A stretch of 64,000 nt of DNA from contig NZ_CP100351.1 in assembly GCF_024204645.1 (NCBI RefSeq), positions 2,816,001 to 2,880,000 of the forward strand, written 5' to 3'. The position numbers and the translations under genes were made by a program. Origin of the DNA: Desulfomicrobium sp. ZS1. Its GTDB lineage: Bacteria; Desulfobacterota; Desulfovibrionia; Desulfovibrionales; Desulfomicrobiaceae. The stretch's first letter is position 1. Each line of letters opens with the position of its first letter. Below, piece after piece: positions 1 to 9,973 of the stretch. Under the pieces are notes generated by a model. That model ran no database searches, had not been told where the DNA came from, and saw only the letters and a program-made list of their open reading frames with translations.

Positions 1-363
1 CGGATAGGCCTGACAGAGTTCACGGAAGAGGGCCGGATCTTCGAGCGCCACGGTGCCGATGATAAGGCGCGTCACCCCGGCTTCCAGATACTTGCCCGCG
101 ACATCAAGGCTCCTGATTCCGCCGCCGAGCTGCACGGGGATGGACACGGCGGAACACAGCTCGCGAATCAGTTCCATGTTACGCGGCGTGCCGCTGAAAG
201 CCCCGTCAAGATCGATGACGTGCAGCCATCTGGTCCCGGCCTCTACCCACTGCCGGGCCATGGCCACCGGATCGTCGGAAAAAACCGTGACCTGATCTTC
301 AGCCCCCTGACGCAAGCGCACGCACTTGCCATCCTTTATGTCCACCGCCGGAAATATGTTCAT
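1..363 (-). CDS. hisA: HisA, phosphoribosylformimino-AICAR ribotide isomerase (N-terminal part; cut by window edge)
   Basis: HisA catalyses the Amadori-type isomerisation of ProFAR in histidine biosynthesis and is a cytoplasmic TIM barrel. The 121 visible codons begin [20 protein letters not shown], the classic HisA start with the catalytic Asp in 'AVDI', followed by a DLDGAFSG segment and the phosphate-binding QLGGGIR segment. The start ATG shares a 4-bp ATGA overlap with the stop of the upstream lipoprotein gene, so the two are probably translationally coupled. The C-terminal half lies outside the window to the left. Confidence 0.93.
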   Translation of the reverse strand, partial: MNIFPAVDIKDGKCVRLRQGAEDQVTVFSDDPVAMARQWVEAGTRWLHVIDLDGAFSGTPRNMELIRELCSAVSIPVQLGGGIRSLDVAGKYLEAGVTRLIIGTVALEDPALFRELCQAYP

Positions 364-983
364 AAACCCAAAACCCTTGTCCCTTCTTCCAGTGCTTCGG
401 CCGCGATCTCCAGCGGAGTGATCCAGCGACCCTTGCGTTTAAAGAAACGGCCGCCCTTGAGCAGGTTTTCGGCCAGCCCCTGCTGCTCTTCCTCAAAATG
501 ATAACGGCGGACTTCTCCGCTGGCCGTCTTGATCAGATACAGGTCCAGTGTCACACTGGCCGGGCGGGTCACGCCCCATTCGCCGCCCTCGCGCTCCTGC
601 CACTGGGAAACATAGGGCACGAGCAGGTAGTCGGCCTTGATGCACGTGCCCACGCTCTTCCAGTACTCAAGGGTCTCGAAACGCGGACGCTCCTTTTCAG
701 CCTGCACGATTTCCTCGCAGCCCTGCACCGAGGCGGCATGCAGGACCGTGCGCAGGTCGCTTTTCTCCAGCAGGGCGGCCAATTGCCCGTCCAGGGCATC
801 CAAAGATTCCTGAGTGACCACCGAAACTTCCTCGGGCAGCACTCCGGCCATGAGTTCCCAGTCATGCTGCGGATGGACAAAATGCGCCACAGCCAGCGTG
901 ACCTGGGACTCAACCGCCGGCCAGGGCGTGGTACCGGCGCAGGCCGTACAGACAAGAAGCAAAGCCAGAATGATATATCTCAT
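360..983 (-). CDS. putative outer-membrane/periplasmic lipoprotein, 207 aa, between hisB and hisA
   Basis: The protein starts [17 protein letters not shown], a short signal peptide with a lipobox (V-C-T-A-C; lipidated Cys at about residue 15). The mature part is a mixed charged and aromatic domain that I do not recognise. It overlaps hisB by ATGA at its start and hisA by ATGA at its end, so it is embedded in the his operon. I see no catalytic motif. A lipoprotein has no obvious role in histidine synthesis, so co-transcription may only reflect operon packing. Confidence 0.75.
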   Translation of the reverse strand: MRYIILALLLVCTACAGTTPWPAVESQVTLAVAHFVHPQHDWELMAGVLPEEVSVVTQESLDALDGQLAALLEKSDLRTVLHAASVQGCEEIVQAEKERPRFETLEYWKSVGTCIKADYLLVPYVSQWQEREGGEWGVTRPASVTLDLYLIKTASGEVRRYHFEEEQQGLAENLLKGGRFFKRKGRWITPLEIAAEALEEGTRVLGL

Positions 984-1570
984 GAGTCAAGACCTCCCTT
1001 GGTGCTGAGTACGTCTTCGCGTTCCACGCGCACGGCCTGACGCAAGGCCAGCCCGAGTCCCTTGAATACCGATTCCAGCAGATGATGACCGTTTTGTCCG
1101 TAAAGCATGCGCACATGCAGGTTCATGCCCGCCTTGGACGCCAGCGATTTCAGAAATTCACGCCACAGATCCTTCTCCTGCCCGGCGATGACGGCCGGCA
1201 AGACGTTTTCTTCATATACCAGATAGGGCCTTCCCGAAAGATCTAAACAGACCTCGGTCAAGGCCTCGTCCATAGGCACCTTTGCGCAACCGACCCGTGC
1301 GATGCCGCGACGCTCACCGAGGGCCATGTTCAAGGCGTTGCCCAGACACAATCCGATGTCCTCCAGAGAATGATGCGCATCGATATGCAGATCGCCCGTG
1401 CAGGAAATCTCCAGATCAAAACCGGCCCAATGCCCCAACAGATCAAGCATGTGATCGGCGAATCCGAAGCCTGTCCGCACGGAGCAGACGCCCTTTCCGT
1501 CGAGATTGACGACCACGGAAATCTGAGTTTCCCGGGTCTGGCGATCGATACGGCCTGTACGAGGATGCAT
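980..1570 (-). CDS. hisB: HisB, imidazoleglycerol-phosphate dehydratase
   Basis: This Mn-dependent enzyme converts IGP to imidazole-acetol phosphate in histidine synthesis. It is a monofunctional 196-residue protein, the usual length for the family. The two metal-binding His-rich motifs are present: HHSLEDIG near residue 66 and GHHLLES near residue 161. The start is supported by an AGGAGA box four bases upstream. Its stop overlaps the lipoprotein gene start (ATGA), and hisA follows that gene. Confidence 0.95.
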   Translation of the reverse strand: MHPRTGRIDRQTRETQISVVVNLDGKGVCSVRTGFGFADHMLDLLGHWAGFDLEISCTGDLHIDAHHSLEDIGLCLGNALNMALGERRGIARVGCAKVPMDEALTEVCLDLSGRPYLVYEENVLPAVIAGQEKDLWREFLKSLASKAGMNLHVRMLYGQNGHHLLESVFKGLGLALRQAVRVEREDVLSTKGGLDS

Positions 1571-1586
1571 AGCGTCTCCTGCAATG

Positions 1587-1616
1587 AAAAGGCCAGGCTC
1601 ATGAACCCGGCCCTTT
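1587..1616 (-). terminator. Rho-independent terminator after tatC
   Basis: On the minus strand an AAAGGGCCGGG arm pairs with CCTGGCCTTT (two G-U pairs) around a short loop and is followed by T residues. It sits 2 bp after the tatC stop and separates tatBC from the his genes downstream. Confidence 0.7.
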
Positions 1617-1618
1617 GG

Positions 1619-2737
1619 TTATCCCTTGGCGTCCGCTGCCGCGTCCTCTTCCACCGGGGCCTCTTTGGGCTTCTTCTTCTTTTCGACTAGGTAGGCCACC
1701 CAAATGCCCACTTCATACAGCAGACACAGCGGTCCGGCCATGAGGCACTGCGAGACAACGTCCGGCGGGGTGAGCACAGCTGCGACGACAAAACTTCCCA
1801 GTATGGCGAATTTGCGGAATTTGCGCAATGTCGCGTGCTTCACAAGCCCCAAGGCCGAAAGAAAAAACATGAACAGCGGCAATTCAAAAATAAATCCGAA
1901 CGCAAAAAGCATGCTGGTCGAGAAGCTGAAGTACTCCTTGACCGAGGGCATGGGTTTGATGACATCGGAAGCATAACCCAGAAAAAACTGAAAACCAAAC
2001 GGGAAAACCACGTAATACCCAAAAAGTGCTCCGGTCACAAAACAAATGGCCGAGAACAACGCGATGGGGATCATGTATTTTCGCTCCCCTTCGTAGAGAC
2101 CGGGAGCGATGAACATCCAGAGCTGATAGAAAATGTAGGGGCTGGCCACAAAAAGGCCGGCGATGGCCGCGACTTTGAGGTGGGTAAAGAAGGCTTCAGG
2201 CAGGCCTGTGTAGATGAGCGCGCCGCCGGAAGGTTCGAGCAATGTAAGAAGCGGCTGCATGAGCAGCATGAAGAGCTGCTCGGCGAACGCGTAACAGGCC
2301 AAAAGGCCCACGAAAGCCGCGATGATGCAGCGCATCAGACGCACCCGCAGTTCATTCAGGTGCTCGGTGAACGTCATCTCATGCACGGGCTCCTGCTCTT
2401 CGGGCTCGTCCGCTGCGGCGGCGACGCCACCCTCGCCCTTGGCCGCGATGGCGGAAGCGCTTTCGGCCGCATCCTCCGTGTCCGAAATCTCGGTCGATCC
2501 GGTCTCGGAGTCAGAATCGTGCGCGGGCGAATCTTCAATCGGCTCGGATTCGCCATTCCCCGCATCATCCACAGAAGCGTCCCCCTGGCTCTCGCCAGGG
2601 AGATCTTCCGTCTCGGGAGAATCGAAAAGAGCGGGGTCTTCGGAATCGGGTTCTTCCTGACTCGCGGAAGATATTTCTTCCGCTTCAGCTCCCGCTTCGT
2701 CCTGAGTCCTGTCCCGATCGGCGCGCTCTTCGCTCAT
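1619..2737 (-). CDS. tatC: TatC, Sec-independent translocase channel subunit, with a 120-residue acidic N-terminal extension
   Basis: TatC is the inner-membrane receptor of the twin-arginine pathway. The family core begins at residue 121 (MTFTEHLNELRVRLM, with the conserved HL-ELR motif) and runs through six membrane helices to a Lys-rich tail (VEKKKK) and a short acidic C-terminus. The first 120 residues are dominated by Asp, Glu, Ser and Ala and have no membrane segment. The upstream start is supported by a GTG/ATG-proximal GGACAAGGC box and an ATGA overlap with tatB, so the extension is probably translated. Typical TatC is about 250 residues. Confidence 0.93.
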   Translation of the reverse strand: MSEERADRDRTQDEAGAEAEEISSASQEEPDSEDPALFDSPETEDLPGESQGDASVDDAGNGESEPIEDSPAHDSDSETGSTEISDTEDAAESASAIAAKGEGGVAAAADEPEEQEPVHEMTFTEHLNELRVRLMRCIIAAFVGLLACYAFAEQLFMLLMQPLLTLLEPSGGALIYTGLPEAFFTHLKVAAIAGLFVASPYIFYQLWMFIAPGLYEGERKYMIPIALFSAICFVTGALFGYYVVFPFGFQFFLGYASDVIKPMPSVKEYFSFSTSMLFAFGFIFELPLFMFFLSALGLVKHATLRKFRKFAILGSFVVAAVLTPPDVVSQCLMAGPLCLLYEVGIWVAYLVEKKKKPKEAPVEEDAAADAKG

Positions 2738-3075
2738 GCCTTGTCCTTTTCGCCCTGGGAGGGCTGCACGGCGGGTTCCTCGGCGGACTGCCCGGCAGGT
2801 TGATCGGGAGCTTGAGCCGCTGCAGCCTCGGGCTCGACAGGGGCTTTGGCGACGGTTTCAGGAAAGAGTTCTTTCTTGGCCTGCGCCGTCTTTTCCTTCT
2901 GCTCGGACTGCTCGGCTTCCATTTCGATGGTCCGCTTCACATCGGTGCTGACCCGGCGGAATTCGCCCAGGGCCTTGCCCAGCGACTTGGCCATTTCCGG
3001 CAGCTTGGCCGGCCCGATGACGATCAGTGCGACAATCAGAATAACTATAAGTTCCGTGGACCCAATTCCAAACAT
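2734..3075 (-). CDS. tatB: TatA/TatB-family translocase subunit (TatB-like)
   Basis: The protein starts MFGIGSTELIVILIVALIVIGP, a single N-terminal membrane helix ending in the conserved Gly-Pro hinge, followed by an amphipathic helix (KLPEMAKSLGKALGEFRR). The rest is a Glu/Gln/Ala/Pro-rich soluble tail to residue 113. Family members form the pore (TatA) or the receptor complex with TatC (TatB). The ELIVIL start and the ATGA coupling to tatC favour TatB, but sequence alone does not exclude TatA. A GGAGATG box lies upstream. Confidence 0.88.
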   Translation of the reverse strand: MFGIGSTELIVILIVALIVIGPAKLPEMAKSLGKALGEFRRVSTDVKRTIEMEAEQSEQKEKTAQAKKELFPETVAKAPVEPEAAAAQAPDQPAGQSAEEPAVQPSQGEKDKA

Positions 3076-3109
3076 AGGTTCATCTCCGTAAGAGGTGTGT
3101 TTTGGACGG

Positions 3110-4657
3110 CTATTCCCACTCGATCGTGCTCGGCGGCTTGGACGAAATGTCGTAGACCACGCGGTTCACCCCTTTGACTTCATTGATGATCCTGCTCGAC
3201 ATCCGTCCGAGGATATCTGTCGGAATCCTGCTCCAGTCGGCGGTCATGGCATCGATGGAGTCGACAATGCGCAGGGCGATGACGTGTTCGTAAGTCCGTT
3301 CGTCACCCATGACGCCGACCGTCTTCAGCGGCAGCAGCACGGCAAATCCCTGCCAGACCTTATAGTACCAATTGGAGGCTATCAGCTCGTGCTGCACGAT
3401 CTTGTCCGCCTGACGCAAAATCTCAAGACGCTCGTCGGTGATCTCACCGATGACCCGAATGGCAAGACCCGGACCCGGGAACGGATGACGCCAGACGATA
3501 AAATCGGGCAAGCCGAGTTCCTGGGCGACTTTGCGCACCTCGTCCTTGAACAATTCGCGCAGGGGCTCGACCAGGGCGAGGTCCATCTTTTCCGGCAGGC
3601 CACCGACGTTGTGATGGCTCTTGATCACCGCGGAGGGACCCTTGAAGCTGATGGATTCGATGACATCGGGATAAAGCGTGCCCTGGGCCAGATACTTGAC
3701 CCCGGGAATCTTCTTGGCCTCTTCCTCGAAAACCTCGATGAAGGTGTAGCCGATGATCTTGCGCTTCTGCTCCGGATCTTCGAGGCCCTCAAGACGGGAC
3801 AGGAATTTGTCCTGCGCCTTGATGTAATGCAGGTTCAGGTCGAAATGCTGGCGCAGGTAGCCGATGACCTCGTCGCCTTCACCCGCCCGCAGGAGCCCGT
3901 TGTCGACGAAAATGCAATGCAGGTTCTTGCCGATGGCCTTGTTTAGAAGCACGGCCACGACAGTGGAATCGATGCCGCCGGACAAGCCGCAGACCACCTT
4001 GTCGTCACCGATCTGCTCCGGCAGCGCCTGCAGCATGGAATCCACAAAAGAGGACATGGTCCACACGGATTTGAGCCCGACCACATGAAAAAGGAAATTT
4101 CTGAGTATCTCATCGCCCTGCTCGGTGTGCGCCACCTCGGGGTGGAATTGCAGCGCATACATCTTGCGGCTGACATCGGCCATGGCCGCGATCTCGATGT
4201 TCTGGGTCTTGGCCATGACCGAAAACCCCGGAGGAACTGCCAGGACATGGTCGCCGTGCGACATCCATACCGTCAGTTTGTCGACATCGGAAAGAGTCTC
4301 CCACAAGGGGCACTGCCCTTCGAAATGCAAGTCGCTGCGTCCATACTCGCGGTCCAGGGAAGGCGCGACCTTTCCGCCAAGCACATGAGCCATAAGCTGC
4401 ATGCCGTAGCAAATACCAAGGATCGGAAGCCCCCACTCGAAAATACAGGGATCGATGCCGGGCGAGTCGGGGCTGGACACGGAAGCAGGGCCGCCGGAAA
4501 GGATGATGGCGCTGGGCTGCAGGGCCTTGAGCTCTTGTGGAGTGATGGTGCACGGATGAATCTCGGAATAGACTCCGGATTCACGGGTGCGCCGGGCAAT
4601 GAGCTGGGTGTATTGGGATCCGAAATCCAGAATGATGACTTTTTCTTGTATATCCAT
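3110..4657 (-). CDS. guaA: GuaA, GMP synthase (glutamine-hydrolysing)
   Basis: GuaA converts XMP to GMP using glutamine and ATP. The class I amidotransferase domain comes first ([20 protein letters not shown] with the nucleophilic Cys; QFHPEV with the catalytic His). The ATP-pyrophosphatase domain follows ([12 protein letters not shown]-loop), and the C-terminal dimerisation domain ends PPSTIEWE, the usual terminus. I prefer the ATG at 4657 (MDIQEK) over one 12 bp upstream because GGAGG precedes it at the right distance. It lies just downstream of guaB. Confidence 0.97.
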   Translation of the reverse strand: MDIQEKVIILDFGSQYTQLIARRTRESGVYSEIHPCTITPQELKALQPSAIILSGGPASVSSPDSPGIDPCIFEWGLPILGICYGMQLMAHVLGGKVAPSLDREYGRSDLHFEGQCPLWETLSDVDKLTVWMSHGDHVLAVPPGFSVMAKTQNIEIAAMADVSRKMYALQFHPEVAHTEQGDEILRNFLFHVVGLKSVWTMSSFVDSMLQALPEQIGDDKVVCGLSGGIDSTVVAVLLNKAIGKNLHCIFVDNGLLRAGEGDEVIGYLRQHFDLNLHYIKAQDKFLSRLEGLEDPEQKRKIIGYTFIEVFEEEAKKIPGVKYLAQGTLYPDVIESISFKGPSAVIKSHHNVGGLPEKMDLALVEPLRELFKDEVRKVAQELGLPDFIVWRHPFPGPGLAIRVIGEITDERLEILRQADKIVQHELIASNWYYKVWQGFAVLLPLKTVGVMGDERTYEHVIALRIVDSIDAMTADWSRIPTDILGRMSSRIINEVKGVNRVVYDISSKPPSTIEWE

Positions 4658-4702
4658 TTTTTCCTCCATCCGTTGTCACGGATGGTTATAATCTCGAAAG
4701 TT

Positions 4703-6160
4703 TCAGTACGCGTCCACCCTGTAATTGGGCGCTTCCTTGGTGATGATCACGTCGTGGACGTGACTTTCGCGCAGGCCTGCGGCGGAAATCTCCACGAATT
4801 GGGCTTTTTCCTGCATGGCCTCGATGTCCTTGGCGCCCAGATAGCCCATCCCGGAGCGAACCCCGCCGACAAGCTGATCAATGGTTTCAAGCACGGACCC
4901 TTTGTAGGGAACGCGACCGACAATGCCCTCGGGCACGAGCTTCTGCGAACCTTCCTGGAAGTAGCGGTCGCTGCTGCCGTCCTTCATGGCATCGATGGAA
5001 CCCATGCCGCGGTAGATTTTGTAGGTCCGGCCCTGATACAGAATTTTTTCGCCCGGGCTTTCCTCGGTGCCGGCGAACATGGAACCCATCATGACCGTAT
5101 CCGCCCCGGCGACCAGGGCCTTGACCACATCCCCGGAGAACTTGACCCCGCCATCGGCGATGCAGCAACGTCCCGCTTCACGGCAGGCCCGCACGCATTC
5201 CATGATGGCCGTGATCTGCGGCACACCGACACCGGCCACGATGCGCGTGGTACAGATGGAGCCGGGGCCGATGCCGACCTTCACCGCATCGACTCCGGCG
5301 GCGATAAGGGCCTTGGCACCCTCGTAGGTGGCCACGTTACCGGCTATGAGTTGCACATCCGGCCACTCTGTCTTGGTGGCACGGACCGCGTTCAGAATAT
5401 TTCTGGAATGGCCGTGAGCCGAATCCAGAACAAGGACATCCGCGCCGGCCTTGACCAGAGCCTCGACGCGTTCGGCACGTCCGGCACCTACGCCCACAGC
5501 GGCACCGACACGCAGACGGCCCATTTCGTCCTTGCAGGCATTGGGGTACTTACGCACCTTGTCGATATCCTTGATGGTCAGCAGCCCTTTCAGTTTGTTG
5601 CCGTCGTCGACGACCAAAAGCTTCTCGATACGGTTGTCGTGCAGATGACGCTTGGCATCTTCCAGAGAAATGCCGACCGGCACGGTGATGAGCTTCTTGC
5701 TGGTCATGACTTCGCTGACCTTGGCGGCCATATCGGTCACGAACCGAACGTCACGGTTGGTGACGATGCCCACCAGATGGTCACCGAGAACCACCGGCAG
5801 ACCGGAGATCCGGTAGTCGCGCATGAGCTCCAGGGCGTGGCCGACGGTATCGTCGGGGGCCACGGTGATCGGGTCGACGATCATGCCCGACTCCGATTTC
5901 TTGACCTTGACGACCTCAAGAGCCTGCTGCTCGACAGTCATGTTCTTGTGCACGATGCCGATGCCCCCGGCCCGGGCCAGGGAAATGGCCATGCGCGACT
6001 CCGTGACCGTATCCATGGCCGCGCTCAAAAAAGGAATATTGAGCTCAATGGCCGGGGTCAGCCGTGTATTCAAAACGACCTGGTCCGGAGTCACCTCAGA
6101 GTACGCCGGAACAAGCAGGACATCGTCAAAGGTCAATGCCTTGCCTAGAAATTTATCCAT
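4703..6160 (-). CDS. guaB: GuaB, IMP dehydrogenase
   Basis: GuaB oxidises IMP to XMP with NAD, the step before GuaA. The 485-residue protein has the N-terminal [15 protein letters not shown] signature, paired CBS domains at about residues 90-205, and the catalytic loop [17 protein letters not shown] with the active-site Cys. A GGMGYLGA stretch near the C-terminus is typical. guaB and guaA form a two-gene purine operon on the minus strand, separated by 45 bp. Confidence 0.97.
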   Translation of the reverse strand: MDKFLGKALTFDDVLLVPAYSEVTPDQVVLNTRLTPAIELNIPFLSAAMDTVTESRMAISLARAGGIGIVHKNMTVEQQALEVVKVKKSESGMIVDPITVAPDDTVGHALELMRDYRISGLPVVLGDHLVGIVTNRDVRFVTDMAAKVSEVMTSKKLITVPVGISLEDAKRHLHDNRIEKLLVVDDGNKLKGLLTIKDIDKVRKYPNACKDEMGRLRVGAAVGVGAGRAERVEALVKAGADVLVLDSAHGHSRNILNAVRATKTEWPDVQLIAGNVATYEGAKALIAAGVDAVKVGIGPGSICTTRIVAGVGVPQITAIMECVRACREAGRCCIADGGVKFSGDVVKALVAGADTVMMGSMFAGTEESPGEKILYQGRTYKIYRGMGSIDAMKDGSSDRYFQEGSQKLVPEGIVGRVPYKGSVLETIDQLVGGVRSGMGYLGAKDIEAMQEKAQFVEISAAGLRESHVHDVIITKEAPNYRVDAY

Positions 6161-6210
6161 ATTTCATCTCTCCCGATGCTGGGGATTGGGTTGCAATTCA
6201 AATTTCGGGG

Positions 6211-6915
6211 TCAGATCCCCAAATAAGCCTTTTTGACATCTTCATTGGACAGCAGGGCCGCACCCGTGTCTTCAAGCGTTATGCGACCATTTTCCATGAC
6301 ATAGGCCCGGTGGGCGATCTTGAGTGCCTGGTTGGCGTTCTGCTCGACCAGAAAGACCGTGGTCCCTGATTCGTTGACCTTGCGGATGATGTCGAAAATT
6401 TGAGCGATGATGATCGGCGCGAGGCCAAGAGAGGGCTCGTCCAGAAGCAAAAGCCGGGGCCGGGCCATCAGCGCCCGGGAGATGGCCAGCATCTGCTGCT
6501 CGCCGCCGGACAGGGTCCCGCCCAATTGCTTACGGCGTTCGGCCAGAATGGGGAAGAGCGTGAACACATACTCCAGATCCTGGGCGATGCCGTTCTTGTC
6601 GTTGCGCAGAAAAGCCCCCAAATCCAAATTTTCCAAGACCGTCATTTCCGGAAAAATGAGTCGTCCTTCGGGCACCTGCGAAATGCCCATGCGCACGATC
6701 TTGTCCGCCTTGACCTCATGAATGGGCTGACCCTCGAACAGGATCTCGCCGCTTCTGGGGGGAACTCCGCCGCAGATGGACATGAGCGTGGTGCTCTTGC
6801 CCGCGCCGTTGGCGCCGATGAGGGACACGATCTCGCCCTTGTCGATGTGCAGGGAAATCCCGTGCAGGGCCTGGATATTGCCGTAGAATGTGCAGACGTT
6901 CCTAAGCTCAAGCAT
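6211..6915 (-). CDS. livF: LivF, branched-chain amino acid ABC transporter ATPase
   Basis: This is one of the two cytoplasmic ATPases of a HAAT-family importer. It has Walker [10 protein letters not shown], signature TLSGGEQQM, Walker [14 protein letters not shown] and the switch His region (FLVEQNA). I take the ATG at 6915 ([12 protein letters not shown]), which overlaps the end of livG by 8 bp. A longer in-frame ATG at 6987 would add 24 residues that overlap livG and look unlike the family. Confidence 0.95.
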   Translation of the reverse strand: MLELRNVCTFYGNIQALHGISLHIDKGEIVSLIGANGAGKSTTLMSICGGVPPRSGEILFEGQPIHEVKADKIVRMGISQVPEGRLIFPEMTVLENLDLGAFLRNDKNGIAQDLEYVFTLFPILAERRKQLGGTLSGGEQQMLAISRALMARPRLLLLDEPSLGLAPIIIAQIFDIIRKVNESGTTVFLVEQNANQALKIAHRAYVMENGRITLEDTGAALLSNEDVKKAYLGI

Positions 6916-7696
6916 GCGCTTCCTCCCCGAGGTAGGCTTTGATGACCCGAGGATCGCTGCTGATCTCGGACGGGGTGCCGCTTGCAATGAGGCAACCGTA
7001 TTCCATGACGTAAATCCGCTCCGAAAGACTCATGACCATGCTCATATCGTGCTCGATGAGCAGGATCGCCATGTCCATTTCATCTCGAATCTTGAAAACC
7101 AGGTGCTTGAGCGTCTCGGTTTCCTGCGGGTTCATGCCCGCTGCGGGTTCATCGAGCAGAAGAAGCGTCGGATCGGTGGCCAGGGCGCGGGCGATTTCAA
7201 GACGGCGCTGGGCGCCATAAGGCAGGTTGCAGGCCAGCTCTTTGTAGAATTTATGCAACCCCATGTATTTGAGCAGTTCGTAGCTACGGTCCACGATCTC
7301 CTTCTCTTCGCGAAGCACTCCGGAAGAACGCAGAAGCGCGCCCCATATGCCGGCCTTGGTCCGGCAATGACGGGCGATCATGACGTTTTCGAGCACGCTC
7401 ATGTTCTTGAAAAGACGGATATTCTGAAAAGTCCGGGCCATGCCGAGCTCGGTGACCAGATTGGGTTTGAGACCGTTGACCTTGGTCCGTGCTCCATCCC
7501 GGGGCGTAAACCAGACCTCGCCCTCGGTTGGCTCGTAGATGCTGGTGATGCAGTTGAAGAACGTGGTTTTGCCCGCTCCGTTGGGGCCGATAAGAGCTAC
7601 GATCTCACTCGATTGGACCTCCAACTGCACTTCGTTCAAAGCGCGCAGGCCTCCGAAATTCATGGACACAGCCGTGACGTCGAGTACCGGTTTCAT
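6908..7696 (-). CDS. livG: LivG, branched-chain amino acid ABC transporter ATPase
   Basis: LivG is the second ATPase of the importer. Walker A GPNGAGKTT, an ABC signature region around LPYGAQRRLEIARAL, Walker B LLLLDEPAAGMNPQE and a C-terminal HAAT-type extension are visible over 262 residues. It directly abuts livM (stop of livM at 7697) and overlaps livF. Confidence 0.95.
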   Translation of the reverse strand: MKPVLDVTAVSMNFGGLRALNEVQLEVQSSEIVALIGPNGAGKTTFFNCITSIYEPTEGEVWFTPRDGARTKVNGLKPNLVTELGMARTFQNIRLFKNMSVLENVMIARHCRTKAGIWGALLRSSGVLREEKEIVDRSYELLKYMGLHKFYKELACNLPYGAQRRLEIARALATDPTLLLLDEPAAGMNPQETETLKHLVFKIRDEMDMAILLIEHDMSMVMSLSERIYVMEYGCLIASGTPSEISSDPRVIKAYLGEEAHA

Positions 7697-8920
7697 CTAG
7701 ATACGTCCTCCATTGGCCGCGTTCAGTTCAGGATCGTCCACGGTGTAGGACCGCCCCTTGGCCGGGATCAGTCCCTGGGGCCGAAAGACCATCATCAGCA
7801 CCATGGCCGTGGCGAAAAGGATCATGCGGTACTCGGAAAAGGCGCGCAGATATTCGGGCAAAAGCACCAGAAAAGCGGAGCCGAGGATGACCCCGAGATT
7901 TGAGCCCATCCCGCCCAGAACGACAATGGACAAAATGATGGCCGATTCGAAAAAGGTGAAGCTGGCCGGGTTGATGAAGGTGGTCTTGGCTGCGAAAATG
8001 ACTCCGGCGAACCCGGCCCAGGCCGTGCCCAGTCCAAAAGCCATGACCTTCACTCCGACGCGGTCGATGCCCATTGCTTCGCACGCAATCTCGTCTTCAC
8101 GCAGGGCCTGCAGAGCGCGGCCGATGCGCGAATCCTTGAGGCGGGTCACGGCAATGATGGTAATGATGGCCAGCACCAGCACAATGTAATAGATGTAGAT
8201 ATTCGCATCCGCAACGGAGAGCTTGGCATCGAAAAGGCCCGGACGCGGGATATTCGAGATGCCCGAAGGTCCCCCCGTCAGATCGCTCCAGTTTTCCAGC
8301 ACCAGCCGCACGATCTCGCCAAACCCGAGGGTAACGATGGCCAGATAGTCGCCGCGCAGCCGCAGCACGGGAAAGGCCAGGGCAATGCCGGCCAGGGCCG
8401 CAATCACGCCGCCCAGAGGCAGCGCGACCCAGAAACCAAGGCCGAAATACTGGTTCAGGAGCGCGTAGGAATACGCACCGATGGCGTAAAAGGCCGCATG
8501 CCCGAGAAAAAGAAGTCCGGCCACGCCGACAATGATGTTGAGCCCAAGCCCGAGCACCACGTAAAGCAGAAAGGAAATGAGGATGTTGGTCTGATACGTG
8601 GTCACCAGCCAGGGGGTGACCAGAAAAACAACCAGAAACAACGCCCGGAAAGTAGTGGTCAGGGCTGGGTTATTGGCCATCTCCGCCAGTTTTCCGGTCT
8701 TCTTTTCTCCGGAAGCCGCCACCGCGTCTCCCGCTTCCTTGCGGCGCATGGCCCACCGCCACACAAAGGACAGCACAAAACTGCCGATCCCGATCCAGGC
8801 CATATTCTCCCAGCGCCAAATCACCGTCTTGTCGATGGTGTTGACGCGAATGACCATGAGGGGAAAAGTCAGAAACATAAACCACAGGCTGACCAGGATG
8901 GATTTTTTCAACTCGTTCAT
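7697..8920 (-). CDS. livM: LivM, branched-chain amino acid ABC transporter permease
   Basis: LivM is an inner-membrane permease with about ten hydrophobic segments and the family core 'GLNIIVGVAGLLFLGHAAFYAIGAY' region (about residues 130-155) and a GGMGSNLG loop near residue 340. I chose the ATG at 8920 (MNELKKSILV), which has a GAAGGG box upstream. An ATG at 8950 would add ten residues without a good ribosome-binding site. The N-terminal ~80 residues before the permease core form an extra hydrophobic region seen in many proteobacterial LivM proteins. Confidence 0.93.
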   Translation of the reverse strand: MNELKKSILVSLWFMFLTFPLMVIRVNTIDKTVIWRWENMAWIGIGSFVLSFVWRWAMRRKEAGDAVAASGEKKTGKLAEMANNPALTTTFRALFLVVFLVTPWLVTTYQTNILISFLLYVVLGLGLNIIVGVAGLLFLGHAAFYAIGAYSYALLNQYFGLGFWVALPLGGVIAALAGIALAFPVLRLRGDYLAIVTLGFGEIVRLVLENWSDLTGGPSGISNIPRPGLFDAKLSVADANIYIYYIVLVLAIITIIAVTRLKDSRIGRALQALREDEIACEAMGIDRVGVKVMAFGLGTAWAGFAGVIFAAKTTFINPASFTFFESAIILSIVVLGGMGSNLGVILGSAFLVLLPEYLRAFSEYRMILFATAMVLMMVFRPQGLIPAKGRSYTVDDPELNAANGGRI

Positions 8921-8957
8921 TATCGTGTCCGCCCTTCGATACGTTTGCATCCGCTGA

Positions 8958-9866
8958 TCATACTTTCTCTACCTTGGCCTTGCCCATGATTCCCGACGGC
9001 CGGAAGATCAGAAAGACCACCAGCAGGGTGAAGGCGAAGACGTCTTCATAGTCACTTGAAATGTAGCCGGTGGCAAAACTTTCCGACAAGCCCAGAAACA
9101 ATCCGCCGAGCATGGCTCCGGGGATGGACCCGATGCCGCCCAGAACAGCGGCCGTGAAGGCCTTGATGCCAGCCAGAAAGCCGATGGCGAAATTGACCAT
9201 GCCGACATGCGAGGCGATAAGCACGCCGCCCAGGGCCGCCAAGGACGAACCGAGGATGAAGGTGATGGAGATGACCCTGTCCGAATCGACTCCGAGCAGC
9301 ATGGCCATCTTGGGGTTCTGAGCCGTCGCGCGCATGGCCTTGCCCATCTTGGTGTACTTGATGAACAGGGTCAGCCCGGCCATGGAGAATGCGCTGGTGA
9401 CGACGATGACGAAGTCCGAGGACCCGAAGACGTGGGCAATGGGCTCAATGAAATCAAAATCCGGGATCAGGCGCGGAAATGGCAGAAAGTCGGAAGTCTG
9501 AGCCAGGATGATGTAGTTCTGCAGAAACAGGGACATGCCTATGGCGGAAATGAGCGGCGAGAGGCGGCCTGCCCCGCGTAGGGGCTTGTAGGCGATCTTC
9601 TCCATGGTATACCCGTATCCCGCGCAGTAGATGATCGCCACCACCGCGGCGATAACCAGGATGGCAGGCGCGGGAAAACCCATGATCCCGAGCACGCTGG
9701 CAATGATCAGGCCCACGAAGGCACCGAGCATGTAAACCTCGCCATGGGCAAAGTTGATGAGCTCGATGATGCCGTAAACCATGGTGTAGCCGATGGCGAT
9801 GAGAGCGTAGATGCTCCCTCGGGTCAAGCCGCCCAGAAAAAGTTCCAAGAAATATTGCCAGTCCAT
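8958..9866 (-). CDS. livH: LivH, branched-chain amino acid ABC transporter permease
   Basis: LivH is the partner permease of LivM. It begins MDWQYFLELFLGGLTRG and contains ALIAIGYTMVYGIIELINFAHGE, the hallmark of the family, plus the LGGIGSIPGAMLGG loop near the C-terminus. GGGG precedes the chosen ATG at 9866; a start at 9896 would add ten Arg-rich residues and is less likely. Confidence 0.94.
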   Translation of the reverse strand: MDWQYFLELFLGGLTRGSIYALIAIGYTMVYGIIELINFAHGEVYMLGAFVGLIIASVLGIMGFPAPAILVIAAVVAIIYCAGYGYTMEKIAYKPLRGAGRLSPLISAIGMSLFLQNYIILAQTSDFLPFPRLIPDFDFIEPIAHVFGSSDFVIVVTSAFSMAGLTLFIKYTKMGKAMRATAQNPKMAMLLGVDSDRVISITFILGSSLAALGGVLIASHVGMVNFAIGFLAGIKAFTAAVLGGIGSIPGAMLGGLFLGLSESFATGYISSDYEDVFAFTLLVVFLIFRPSGIMGKAKVEKV

Positions 9867-9918
9867 AATTCCCCGTCTGCTCCGGCTCCGGACCATTGCC
9901 TGCCGGTCTGTTGAAAGA

Positions 9919-9950
9919 ACCGAGGGACAGGCTATGCCCGTCCCTCGGTT
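9919..9950 (-). promoter_or_regulatory. intercistronic hairpin between livK and livH
   Basis: AACCGAGGGAC pairs perfectly with GTCCCTCGGTT around a 10-base loop. No T-run follows on the minus strand, so it is more likely an mRNA stabiliser or partial terminator, letting the binding-protein gene be expressed above the permease genes. That reading is inference. Confidence 0.6.
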
Positions 9951-9973
9951 AAAGCTGCATAGGAAGAGGGATC

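Noticed and set aside
1835-2803. A 322-codon open frame on the plus strand opposite tatC
   Set aside because: Antisense to a recognised gene, with no family features and no ribosome-binding site.
4085-6148. A 687-codon open frame on the plus strand opposite guaA/guaB
   Set aside because: It is antisense to two clearly recognised genes; high GC at third positions keeps the opposite frame open.
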